This document shows, in pieces, positions 32,834 to 41,100 of a DNA stretch of 46,144 nucleotides; the stretch's first letter is position 1; the number at the start of each line of letters is the position of its first letter. The stretch is from Fibrobacterota bacterium (GTDB lineage Bacteria; Fibrobacterota; Fibrobacteria; UBA11236). The notes below the pieces were generated by a model that was given only the letters and a program-made list of their open reading frames with translations, was not told the origin of the DNA and searched no databases. The position numbers were made by a program, and so were the translations under genes. The stretch is taken from NCBI GenBank assembly GCA_947482115.1, contig CANKII010000001.1, positions 641,840-687,983 on the forward strand, given 5' to 3'.

Positions 32834-33664
32834 GTGATTTTCGATTCTCTCGGCATAGGCGAAATCGGTGTCATCGCCGTGGTGGCCATCCTGTTTGTCG
32901 ATCCCAAAAAGGTCGGCGCGGCTGGCCGTGCCTTCGCCCGTTTCCGGAAAAAATGGAACAACATCCAGCGCGAGGTGAAACAGCAGTTCAACGCCCTGGC
33001 TCTTGAGGAGGATCTCAAAAATAATTTGACGGACATCCGCACAGCCAAGACGGCTCTTCGTGCGGAAGCCAGGGATGTTTTGAGAACTCTTCCCGCGGCG
33101 GAACGCGCAGCGTCAGCGGAAAAAATCCTGGCTCGATTCAAAGAATGGCCCTCCTTTCAGGAGGCAAAGGTCGTGGCTGCCTTCACCGGTTCCCATGGAG
33201 AAGTGGACACGGAAAATATTTTGCGTCATGTGCTGGCTTCCGGAAAAACCCTGTTGCTTCCCTACATCGGCTCCTCGGCGGATGGGAATTCGCGCATGTT
33301 CATGGCCGCCATCCGGAATTATGATCAGGATTTGCATGAAGGCGCATTCGGGATTTTGGAACCGTTGGTACGGGCGTCCGCCGCGGCGGATGCCCCAACG
33401 GTTCCAGAACCCGATCTAATCCTGATACCGGGTTTGGCGTTCGATGAACGCGGCGGCCGCGTGGGGCGCGGAAAAGGATTTTACGATCGCTATCTGGATG
33501 GAAAAAGCGCACTCAAAGTTGGTGTCGCATTTGAAGCGCAACTGCTGCGCAAAAAATTAGCTTTGGAGCCTCACGATCAGCTTTTGGACGGGCTCGTGAC
33601 GGAGCAGCGGCTTTTGAGTTTTTCGAAGCCCACCTCATCAAATTCTCAAAGTCCGGCGGGATAA
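32834..33664 (+). CDS. TatB-like domain fused to 5-formyltetrahydrofolate cyclo-ligase
   Basis: A 276-residue two-domain protein. Residues 1-60 look like TatB/TatA: FDSLGIGEIGVIAVVAILF as membrane helix with the conserved Glu, then DPKKVGAAGRAFARFRKKW as basic amphipathic helix; the usual hinge Gly is Asp. Residues 70-265 are a full 5-FTHF cyclo-ligase: KTALRAEARDVLRTLPAAER (ATP site), FTGSHGEVDTENIL, DLILIPGLAFDERGGRVGRGKGFYDRYLDG. The ligase makes 5,10-methenyl-THF from folinic acid using ATP. GTG 32834 is preceded by AGGTAAGG; ATG 32792 would overlap tatC. The stop is 3 bases before carA. It probably supplies both TatB and the ligase at the membrane. Confidence 0.88.
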   Translation: MIFDSLGIGEIGVIAVVAILFVDPKKVGAAGRAFARFRKKWNNIQREVKQQFNALALEEDLKNNLTDIRTAKTALRAEARDVLRTLPAAERAASAEKILARFKEWPSFQEAKVVAAFTGSHGEVDTENILRHVLASGKTLLLPYIGSSADGNSRMFMAAIRNYDQDLHEGAFGILEPLVRASAAADAPTVPEPDLILIPGLAFDERGGRVGRGKGFYDRYLDGKSALKVGVAFEAQLLRKKLALEPHDQLLDGLVTEQRLLSFSKPTSSNSQSPAG

Positions 33665-33667
33665 ATC

Positions 33668-34822
33668 ATGCAAGCGGTTCTGGCTCTGGAAGACGGCAAT
33701 TACTTCGAAGGTGAAGGCTTCGGCGCGGAAGGACGTCGCGAAGGCGAAGTGTGTTTCAACACGTCGATGACGGGTTATCAGGAAATCCTCACCGATCCTT
33801 CATACGCCGGTCAAATCGTCACCCTCACCTACCCTGAAATAGGAAACTACGGCGTCAACCCCGAAGATGTGGAATCGACTCGCATTCAGGCTTCCGGATT
33901 AATCGTGAAAAACGTTTGTCCCTATCCTTCCAACTATCGTTCAGAAGAGCAAAAGGGTCAGCCCGTCACCATCTCCGAATACTTGCAACGCCAGGGCATC
34001 CCCGGCATTCAGGGAATCGACACACGCCGTCTCGTCCGCATCCTCAGGGAAACAGGAGCCAAGAATGGCGTGTTGGTGACCGGAAAATATGACTTGAAGG
34101 AAGTGCTGGAAAGCGCGAAGCGCGTGCAATCCATTTCCGAAACAGATTATGTCCTCAAAACCACCACACCAAATCAAAGCCAATGGACTACGGGTGAAAA
34201 CGAACTTGCTTTCCATGTTCCAGCAGCGCGTCCCGAACATTGGACCATTGCCGCCATTGACTATGGTGTGAAGCACAATATTCTTCGCAAGCTGCGCGAC
34301 CTCGGCGCCAAAGTGGAACGTTTTCCCGCCACGGCCACAGCTGAACAAATTTTGGCCGTGAAACCCGACGGCGTATTGCTCAGCAATGGGCCGGGCGATC
34401 CCGCCGTGCTGGACTACGCGGTTGATACCATCAAAGGGTTGATCGGCAAACAACCCATCTTCGGAATTTGCCTCGGTCATCAACTTTTGGCGCGTGCCTT
34501 GGGTGGAAAAACGTTCAAGCTGAAATTCGGACATCGCGGTGCGAATCATCCCGTGCAGGATTTGCGTTCCTCCAAGGTGGAGATCACTTCGCAGAATCAC
34601 GGCTTTGCGGTCGATCCCAAAAGCCTGAACCTGAACGAGGTTGAAGTCACGCATCTCAACCTCAACGATGATACCGTGGCGGGTTTGCGGCACAAGACTT
34701 TGCCTGCCTTTTCCGTACAATATCATCCTGAAGCCAGCCCGGGCCCGAAGGATTCCCATTATCTCTTCGAAGAATTTCTCAAATCGGTAGAGGAATTCGC
34801 AGCACATGCCAAGACGCATTGA
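33668..34822 (+). CDS. carA: Carbamoyl-phosphate synthase small subunit
   Basis: A 384-residue glutaminase subunit that passes ammonia to CarB for carbamoyl-phosphate, feeding arginine and pyrimidine synthesis. The N-terminal domain has LALEDGNYFEGEGFGAEG, CFNTSMTGYQEILTDPSYAGQIVTLTYPEIGNYG and PGIQGIDTRRLVRILRE. The class I amidotransferase domain has SNGPGDPAVLDYAV, the nucleophile in FGICLGHQLLARALGG, and the His-Glu pair in VQYHPEASPGPKDS. carB is not in the window. The start lies 3 bases after the fusion gene, and the 3' end overlaps rlmB by 17 bases. Confidence 0.96.
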   Translation: MQAVLALEDGNYFEGEGFGAEGRREGEVCFNTSMTGYQEILTDPSYAGQIVTLTYPEIGNYGVNPEDVESTRIQASGLIVKNVCPYPSNYRSEEQKGQPVTISEYLQRQGIPGIQGIDTRRLVRILRETGAKNGVLVTGKYDLKEVLESAKRVQSISETDYVLKTTTPNQSQWTTGENELAFHVPAARPEHWTIAAIDYGVKHNILRKLRDLGAKVERFPATATAEQILAVKPDGVLLSNGPGDPAVLDYAVDTIKGLIGKQPIFGICLGHQLLARALGGKTFKLKFGHRGANHPVQDLRSSKVEITSQNHGFAVDPKSLNLNEVEVTHLNLNDDTVAGLRHKTLPAFSVQYHPEASPGPKDSHYLFEEFLKSVEEFAAHAKTH

Positions 34823-35594
34823 TCCAACCGGCTTGACAGGTGGCTTGCACGCCGTCGAAGCCCTGCTCAAAAACGATCCACGACGCATCCGCAATCTGGT
34901 TTTGCAGCGCGGTGCGGGACATCCCAAACTCCATGCGCTGCAACGACAGGCCGAAGATCTCGGCATTCGCGTCAAGCAATTGCCGATGGAACAACTCGAT
35001 GCCTGGTTTGAAGGATCGCATCAGGGCGTACTGGCTTTTTGCGAATCGCGTCCACTGGAAGAATGGGCTACCGTTCGGCAGGAACTTTTGACTGCTAAAC
35101 AAAATGGTGCGTCCCCCATCATCTTTGTTCCCGCAGCCATTGAAGACCCCCGCAATCTGGGCGCCTGTGTCCGGTCGGCAGCGGGACTCGGTGTGAACGC
35201 CATGTTGCTCCCCGGAAAAGGTGCGGCGGGTTTGACTCCTTCGGCGGCCAAAGCGGCCGCAGGAACGGAAGACGCGTTCCCGATTTGCCGGGCACGTGAC
35301 ATCGAAAAAGACCTCAAGGAACTCTCTGCGGATGGTTTTGCCATCTTCGGATTGGATGCCGGTGGAACTCTGGAAGCCCATGTCGCCGACCTGACGGGTC
35401 CCGTGGTTTTGGTGGCTGGAGGCGAAGATCGCGGAATTCCCCCACATATTGCCCGTTGTCTTACGGCCCGCATCCGGCTGCCGATGGCTCCGGAATGCCA
35501 TTCCTACAACGCCTCGGTGGCGCTTTCACTCCTGCTTTATGAAACCGCCCGTCAAAGGGGATTCCGTTTTCCTACCCCTGCCCCAACGACTTGA
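34806..35594 (+). CDS. rlmB: TrmH/SpoU-family rRNA 2'-O-methyltransferase, RlmB-like
   Basis: A 262-residue SPOUT methyltransferase. The N-terminal substrate-binding domain has GGLHAVEALLKNDPRRI and GSHQGVLAF, as in RlmB-type group 3 TrmH proteins. The knotted SAM domain shows motif 1 PAAIEDPRNLGACVRSAAGLGV, motif 2 LVAGGEDRGIPPHI and motif 3 IRLPMAPECHSYNASVALSLLLYE. RlmB methylates a 23S rRNA guanosine; the exact site here is inferred from family. Its ATG lies inside the carA 3' end (17-base overlap), so translation is coupled. Confidence 0.88.
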   Translation: MPRRIDPTGLTGGLHAVEALLKNDPRRIRNLVLQRGAGHPKLHALQRQAEDLGIRVKQLPMEQLDAWFEGSHQGVLAFCESRPLEEWATVRQELLTAKQNGASPIIFVPAAIEDPRNLGACVRSAAGLGVNAMLLPGKGAAGLTPSAAKAAAGTEDAFPICRARDIEKDLKELSADGFAIFGLDAGGTLEAHVADLTGPVVLVAGGEDRGIPPHIARCLTARIRLPMAPECHSYNASVALSLLLYETARQRGFRFPTPAPTT

Positions 35595-35605
35595 GTTAGA
35601 ATGAC

Positions 35606-35634
35606 TTGCGGGGTTTTGCCTAATGTGTTATGCT
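35606..35634 (+). promoter_or_regulatory. Sigma70-type promoter for the HU/IHF gene
   Basis: TTGCGG at 35606-35611 and TATGCT at 35629-35634 are separated by exactly 17 bases. They lie about 60 bases before the HU/IHF start, in the only sizeable gap of this gene run. Confidence 0.6.
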
Positions 35635-35693
35635 TTTCGTAATCAGCATCGGGTAACCCCGCTGAAAAGGATTTTAAAAAGCACAAAGGCGGC

Positions 35694-36008
35694 ATGAAAA
35701 CCATGAGCAATGTGACCAAAAAAGATATCGTGGATGCCATTGCGGAACGCACCGGCTTGACGCAAGTGGATACCAAGGTCATTGTCGAATGTTTCCTCGA
35801 CTCCATCGGCAAGTCTTTGCGCGAAGGAAAGAACATTGAAATCCGCGGCTTCGGCCGGTTCAAGGTGAAGGAAAAGAAAGCCCGCGTCGCCCGCAATCCC
35901 CGCACCGGTGACATGGTCCAAATCGAAGCCGGCTTCAAGCCCATCTTCGAAGCGAGCAAGGAACTCAAGTCCGTGCTCAACTCGCGCAACACAAAATCAA
36001 AATCTTAA
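35694..36008 (+). CDS. HU/IHF-family DNA-binding protein
   Basis: A 104-residue nucleoid protein. The family pattern is complete: TKKDIVDAIAERTGLTQVDTKVIVECFLDSIGKSLREGKNIEIRGFGRFKVKEKKAR, the DNA-intercalating arm VARNPRTGDMVQIEAGFKPIF, and the C-terminal helix. The spacing and RNPRTGD arm fit IHF-type subunits slightly better than HU. An internal ATG at 35703 is an alternative start; AAAGGCGGC precedes the first. The lysine-rich tail (NTKSKS) is typical of many IHF-like proteins. It likely has its own promoter at 35606-35634. Confidence 0.94.
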   Translation: MKTMSNVTKKDIVDAIAERTGLTQVDTKVIVECFLDSIGKSLREGKNIEIRGFGRFKVKEKKARVARNPRTGDMVQIEAGFKPIFEASKELKSVLNSRNTKSKS

Positions 36009-36055
36009 GCCTGCAAAGCTTAATCCAAACCTCCGCCGGGAGTTAAATTCGCTCC

Positions 36056-36511
36056 ATGGGTGTTCCGGTTGTTCAAAACCGCAAAGCGCGGCACGATTAC
36101 GAAATTCTGGATACGTATGAAGTCGGTGTCGTCCTCAAGGGCACCGAGGTCAAGTCCATTCGCATGGGAAAATTTTCCCTCGCGGAATCCTTCGCCATCA
36201 CCCGCAACGGAGAACTCTTTCTGGTGAACGCGCATGTGGACGAATACGCGCAGGGCAATATTTTCAACCATACCGTCCGACGTGAACGCAAATTGCTGGC
36301 GCATCGCAAGGAAATCAACGAGCTTGAACAAGCAGTGTCCCGCCAAGGGTTGACCTTGATTCCACTCAAAGCCTATTTCAAAGGCGATGTGTTGAAAATT
36401 CAACTCGCCATCGGCAAAGGCAAGGCGGATCACGACAAGCGTCAGGACAAAGCCAAGCACGAAGCACAGCGGGAAATAAACCGGGCTTTGCGCGAACGGA
36501 ACCGTATCTGA
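36056..36511 (+). CDS. smpB: SsrA-binding protein SmpB
   Basis: A 151-residue tmRNA-binding protein for trans-translation. The OB-fold core has NRKARHDYEILDTYEVGVVLKGTEVKSIR and SLAESFAITRNGELFLVNAHVDEYAQGN. The conserved RRERKLLAHRKEI and LTLIPLKAYFKGDVLKIQLAIGKGKADHDKR follow, then the basic C-terminal tail that enters the ribosomal channel. The length is typical. One base separates its stop from the amidase ATG. No tmRNA (ssrA) gene was recognised in the window. Confidence 0.97.
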   Translation: MGVPVVQNRKARHDYEILDTYEVGVVLKGTEVKSIRMGKFSLAESFAITRNGELFLVNAHVDEYAQGNIFNHTVRRERKLLAHRKEINELEQAVSRQGLTLIPLKAYFKGDVLKIQLAIGKGKADHDKRQDKAKHEAQREINRALRERNRI

Positions 36512-36512
36512 C

Positions 36513-37994
36513 ATGCGCCGGATTTTGGCGAGTCTTTTCACACTGATATTATTTACAGGGGCAGTTCATGCGCTGGATTTTCCCGCATATCGCACCAATG
36601 GAATCGCTTTCAACGGCGGAACTTTCGTAGACACGGTTTTTGAAAACGTCCCCTATGTGGGTTCCGATCTGGTGGACAGCCTGTTTCAAGGCTCCTCCAA
36701 ATGGATTCCTTCCGCGCAGCAACTGCGCATGCGCGATCGAAACGGACGCACGTGGATGTTCACTCTTGACAATCCCTTCGCATCGATCAAAGGGGAAATG
36801 TTCAACCTCACCTATCCGGTGCGTCGCGATGCCGACGGCCTTTACCTTCCCCTGCACCCACTACTGCGATTGTTGCGAATCAAATTTGGAATCCACCTCC
36901 CCCTTCCCCACACAGGCGATTTAACTGCCGCGCCCAAAACCAAAAATGGAGAAACCATTACCGGACTTGAACTGGTGGAGCGCAGCAATGGAACCTTGCT
37001 GAAAATCAGAACCACCGAAGCGTTGAAATGGGAAGGGATGGAATTTCTTCCCCACTACATCCTCAAATTGGATCGCGGAAAACTTTCCAAAAACTGTCCC
37101 ACAAAAGTAGGCGGCAAAGGTTTGATCCAAAGCGTGACCACCTTGCAGGAAAAGGGACTGGCGCAAATCACCTTGTTCCTGCGCGGTCAGCACAATACGG
37201 TGGAAGTTCTTCCCGACTCCAGTTTGCCAGGCTTTCTCGTGACCGTGCGTCACTCACTGCCGGAACCCAAAAAACCTGTGCCTCTCCCCGTACCTTCAAC
37301 GCGTCTAGGTGGCGGCACCATCATTGTCGATGCGGGTCATGGTGGACACGATCGCGGTGCAACAGTGAAGGGTGTGGAAGAAGCCGTTGTCACTCTTGCC
37401 GTTGCGAAGGAACTGAAAAAAGAATTGCGGAGTCTCGGCTACAAGGTCAAGCTCACCCGCGAAGAGGATGAGTACAAGACTTTGGCCGAGCGCCCCAAAT
37501 TCGCCTCGGATCAGGGTGGTGACGTCTTCGTGAGTCTGCATTGCAACTCCCTGCCTAATTCCTCCCGCGACAAACAGGACATCACCGGGTACACGGTATA
37601 CATCCTGCGCGAAGGCGAGAGTGAAGAAGACAAGGCTTTGGCGCGGCGGGAAAACCAGGCCATTCAGGAAGAGAGCGGCAAGTCGGGGAAAAATGAAATC
37701 GCGCCCGTAGATTGGATTCTTCTCGAACATCAACTCAATCTTTACAGCAAGCAAAGCGAATTATTCACGGAATCCATTGTGAAAGAGTTCGATGGATTTG
37801 GCATTCCGAAATATTCGAAGGGCGCGCGACAAGCGGGATTTTTTGTATTGGTCGGCGCCTATATGCCCGCCGTGTTGTTTGAAATGGGATTTCTTACGAA
37901 CAACGAGGATCGCCGGATTCTGGCATCGAAATCGGGACAAAGGGAAATCGCGCGGCGCATGGCTGGGGCAATCGATCGGTTCAGGCGGCACTAG
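36513..37994 (+). CDS. N-acetylmuramoyl-L-alanine amidase (Amidase_3)
   Basis: A 493-residue exported cell-wall hydrolase. A signal peptide (MRRILASLFTLILFTGAVHAL) leads into an N-terminal beta-rich region. It includes a stalk-like segment (YPVRRDADGLYLPLHPLLRLL) of the copper-amine-oxidase-N type and an AMIN-like part. The zinc amidase domain starts near residue 266: TIIVDAGHGGHDRGA (His ligand), a Glu in VKGVEEAVVTLA, FVSLHCNS (His ligand) and the catalytic Glu in LFEMGFLTN. The family splits the peptide from MurNAc and acts in cell separation. It directly follows smpB by one base. Confidence 0.92.
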   Translation: MRRILASLFTLILFTGAVHALDFPAYRTNGIAFNGGTFVDTVFENVPYVGSDLVDSLFQGSSKWIPSAQQLRMRDRNGRTWMFTLDNPFASIKGEMFNLTYPVRRDADGLYLPLHPLLRLLRIKFGIHLPLPHTGDLTAAPKTKNGETITGLELVERSNGTLLKIRTTEALKWEGMEFLPHYILKLDRGKLSKNCPTKVGGKGLIQSVTTLQEKGLAQITLFLRGQHNTVEVLPDSSLPGFLVTVRHSLPEPKKPVPLPVPSTRLGGGTIIVDAGHGGHDRGATVKGVEEAVVTLAVAKELKKELRSLGYKVKLTREEDEYKTLAERPKFASDQGGDVFVSLHCNSLPNSSRDKQDITGYTVYILREGESEEDKALARRENQAIQEESGKSGKNEIAPVDWILLEHQLNLYSKQSELFTESIVKEFDGFGIPKYSKGARQAGFFVLVGAYMPAVLFEMGFLTNNEDRRILASKSGQREIARRMAGAIDRFRRH

Positions 37995-37998
37995 GTTT

Positions 37999-38022
37999 GT
38001 TCGAATTTTACGAACGGTTTTT
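37999..38022 (+). terminator. Weak hairpin and T-tract after the amidase gene
   Basis: GTTCG and CGAAC form a five-base stem around AATTTTA, followed by GGTTTTT. The stem is short and AT-rich in the loop, so termination is only possible. Confidence 0.35.
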
Positions 38023-38115
38023 GAAGTGTTTCAGAGCACAAATCCCGAAACCCCTCTTTTTACGAGTAAGGGCTTAGGTATATTTCGGGCCACAAATCGC
38101 ATTCGTTTGTCAAGT

Positions 38116-38121
38116 TATAAT
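38116..38121 (+). promoter_or_regulatory. Possible -10 box for the giant repeat protein
   Basis: A consensus TATAAT lies 21 bases before the ATG at 38143. No good -35 box is visible. Confidence 0.3.
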
Positions 38122-38142
38122 GAATCCTATAAGAGGATGAGT

Positions 38143-41100
38143 ATGAAACATCTCAAACACTTCATGTTAGCAACGGTTTTGTTGTTTGCAACCTTCGCGT
38201 CTGCCCAAACGGTTTGGACACAACAGAATCTGAACGACACAAACGAACTCTATGCGGTAACATGGGGCAACAGCCAATTTATGGCTGTCGGCGGCATTTA
38301 CGGTAGTAATCCTACACTCTTAACTTCACCGAACGGCATCACTTGGACTGCAAGGAATTCAGGAGGAGTAAATCAACTTTACAATGCGGTTTGGACCGGG
38401 ACCCAATTTGTAGTTGTTGGACTTACGACCGCAAGTACCGGCTCTATCCTGACCTCCCCGGATGGCATCACTTGGACGACACAATCAACCGCAGCTCATG
38501 GGTTACGCGCTGTTGCCTGGACTGGTAGTCAATTGGTTGCGGTGGGTAATACCGGTATTGTCATAACCTCTCCGGACGGGGTAACATGGACGACACGTAC
38601 TTCAGGGGCTACTCTCGTTTTGTCCTACATAATTTGGACCGGCAGTCAACTTGTGGCGGTGGGCGCCAATGGCAACATATACACCTCACCAGATGGTGTG
38701 ACTTGGACAAAGCGAACTTCGGGGACAACGAGTAATTTTTTAGCTGCGGCCTGGACTGGAAGCCAATTGGTAGTCGCAGGAACAAACGGAACCATCCTCA
38801 CCTCACCTACAGGTGTCACTTGGACGGCAAGAACTTCAGGAACCACCACAGCTTTGGAGGGTTTGGTATGGACCGGAAGCCAATTGGTCGCAGTAGGCGG
38901 TGATGATAACGGCTCCGGTAATGGAACAGTTAATGTCATTTTGACTTCGCCGGATGGAATAACATGGACAACGCAAAATTCAGGAACGACAAATCCGCTG
39001 CACTCTGTTGCATGGAATGGCAGTCAGTTCGTAGCCTCGGGTGTACGCGGCACCATTTTGACTTTACCCCAGAACGCTCCCACGACACCGACTCTAAATA
39101 GTCCGTCCACTGGAGCGTTGAACATTCCCCGCTCAACCTTCTTGTCTTGGAACGCCTCCAGCGGAGCCACATCCTATCGGGTTCAGGTTTCCACGGATCC
39201 TTCTTTTACAACCACGCAAATTGACGATTCCACAATCACAGGGGTTAGCCGAACCTTGAGTTCCTTGTCGAATGGAACGGTTTATTATTGGCGGGTCAGA
39301 GCCAAGAACGGCGGAGGGGCAGGCGATTATTCCCAAGTCAACAGCTTCACGACCGTGGCTGCTGATAATGAAAATTATTCTCAATGGACTTATTCCAAAA
39401 CTTTGACGCTCAACACCACTTCCGCGTCCGCTGGGGTGACCTCAGCTCAGACGAATTTTCCGTTGTTGGTAAGGTTGAGCAACTCGCACAAGGCGGTTTT
39501 TCAGCAGGCGGCGGCCGGGGGAGCCGACATTCGCTTTTCAAACGGAAGCGGAACGCATCTTCCCTATCAAATCGAACGGTGGAGCGCGATTTCCTCGGAT
39601 ACCTCGGCGGCTATCTGGGTGCAGGCGGATATCGTGAATGCAAACGGGGCCACGACGATCAAAATGTATTGGGGGAATGGTTCGGCCACGAGCCGTTCGA
39701 GTGGACCGGATGTTTTCAGCAACGGATTTCATTCCGTTTGGCATCTGGGCGACACCACTAACGCCGATCCGCGTCCCAACGCCGTGGGCAGAATCAAGGC
39801 CACTCCGAGGAATTTCCCTGCGGGTTATACCCCCAAAGCCGGCGTCATCGGCATGGCGGACAGTTTACGCGGCGGCCGCCTCACGGATACAGTGACCCGC
39901 AACAACGGATACTTCAACATCAGCGGCGAGGATTATGCGAATTGGTCCAATGGAATCACCTTTTCAGTATGGGGCTACCAAAAACAAAATGCCGGGAGCA
40001 CTTTGAACTATACCTATCTGCTTGAATTGGCCAACGCCACCAGTTGGCAGGATAACATCCAATTCTACCGCCCCGCTTCCGGAACCGGCACCACGGCCCG
40101 AATAATGCGCTATGAAGGTGCCAGCGGCACATTGGGTCAGGGCTACCAAGCTACCCCGGCGGGATCCTTGATTCTGAATGCGTGGCACCACTACGCCGTT
40201 AAAGTGAATGGAACCAGCGTTGCGATCTACATAGACGGCGTAAGCCAGACGTTGATAGCCGGCACCAGTCCCAGCACGCCCAATGTCACCGCGCCAGCTC
40301 CCGGTGTGCAAACAGCCGCTATTAAGGATACCACCCGTTCCAACGGTTACATAGGACGATCGAATTATACAACCGATTCACTTTATGCTGGCATGCTGGA
40401 TGAACCGGAGCTTTCCAACGTGGCCCGTTCGGATGATTGGATCAAGCTGGAATACAAGAATCAAATGCTCGGTTCCATGCCTTTGTTTGATTTGGTCTAT
40501 TCTTCGCCATCGCCCGTATACACCACCGGTGTGGCCATCAGCACGAATTCTCCGGCTTTTTCTGGAACATCTTCGCGGTTCACGATCGATTCCACGTTAC
40601 CGGCGGGATTGTCGTTTAACAACGGCAACGGCTCCATCACGGGCACGCCCACGGCTGCATTTCCATCCAGAAATTACACGGTGACTGCCTATGGGGACAG
40701 CTCCTGGTCCACCACCACCACTTTGAACCTCGCCGTCGTTCCACCCGTTCCCACCAACCTCTCTTACTCGAAAAACCCAGCTGTGTATGGCGTCGGTATA
40801 GCCATCACGAGCAACACCTCTGCGGTTACTGGAACAGTCACACATTATTCTGCGAACCCCGCTTTGCCCGTCGGCCTCTCGCTTGACACAGTCACCGGTG
40901 TGATCTCCGGTACCCCGACAACAGGTCAGGCCGCCACCAACGACACCATCACCGCCAGCAATAGCAACGGCTCCACAACGACCGTCCTCAGCATCGCGGT
41001 GCGCAACCCTATAGCCTCTTTCGGATACCCCCGCAAAACACTTGAGCTGGCTAACAATGTCGCGCTAATTGCAGATACTCCGTCGATCACCGGCATCGTA

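Noticed and set aside
33941-34975. Minus-strand open frame of 344 codons over carA and rlmB
   Set aside because: Both plus-strand genes have full catalytic motifs; the antisense product has no recognisable domain.
37792-38142. N-terminal extension of the giant protein into the amidase gene
   Set aside because: The extension overlaps a well-supported gene in another frame, and a signal peptide with a Shine-Dalgarno starts at 38143.
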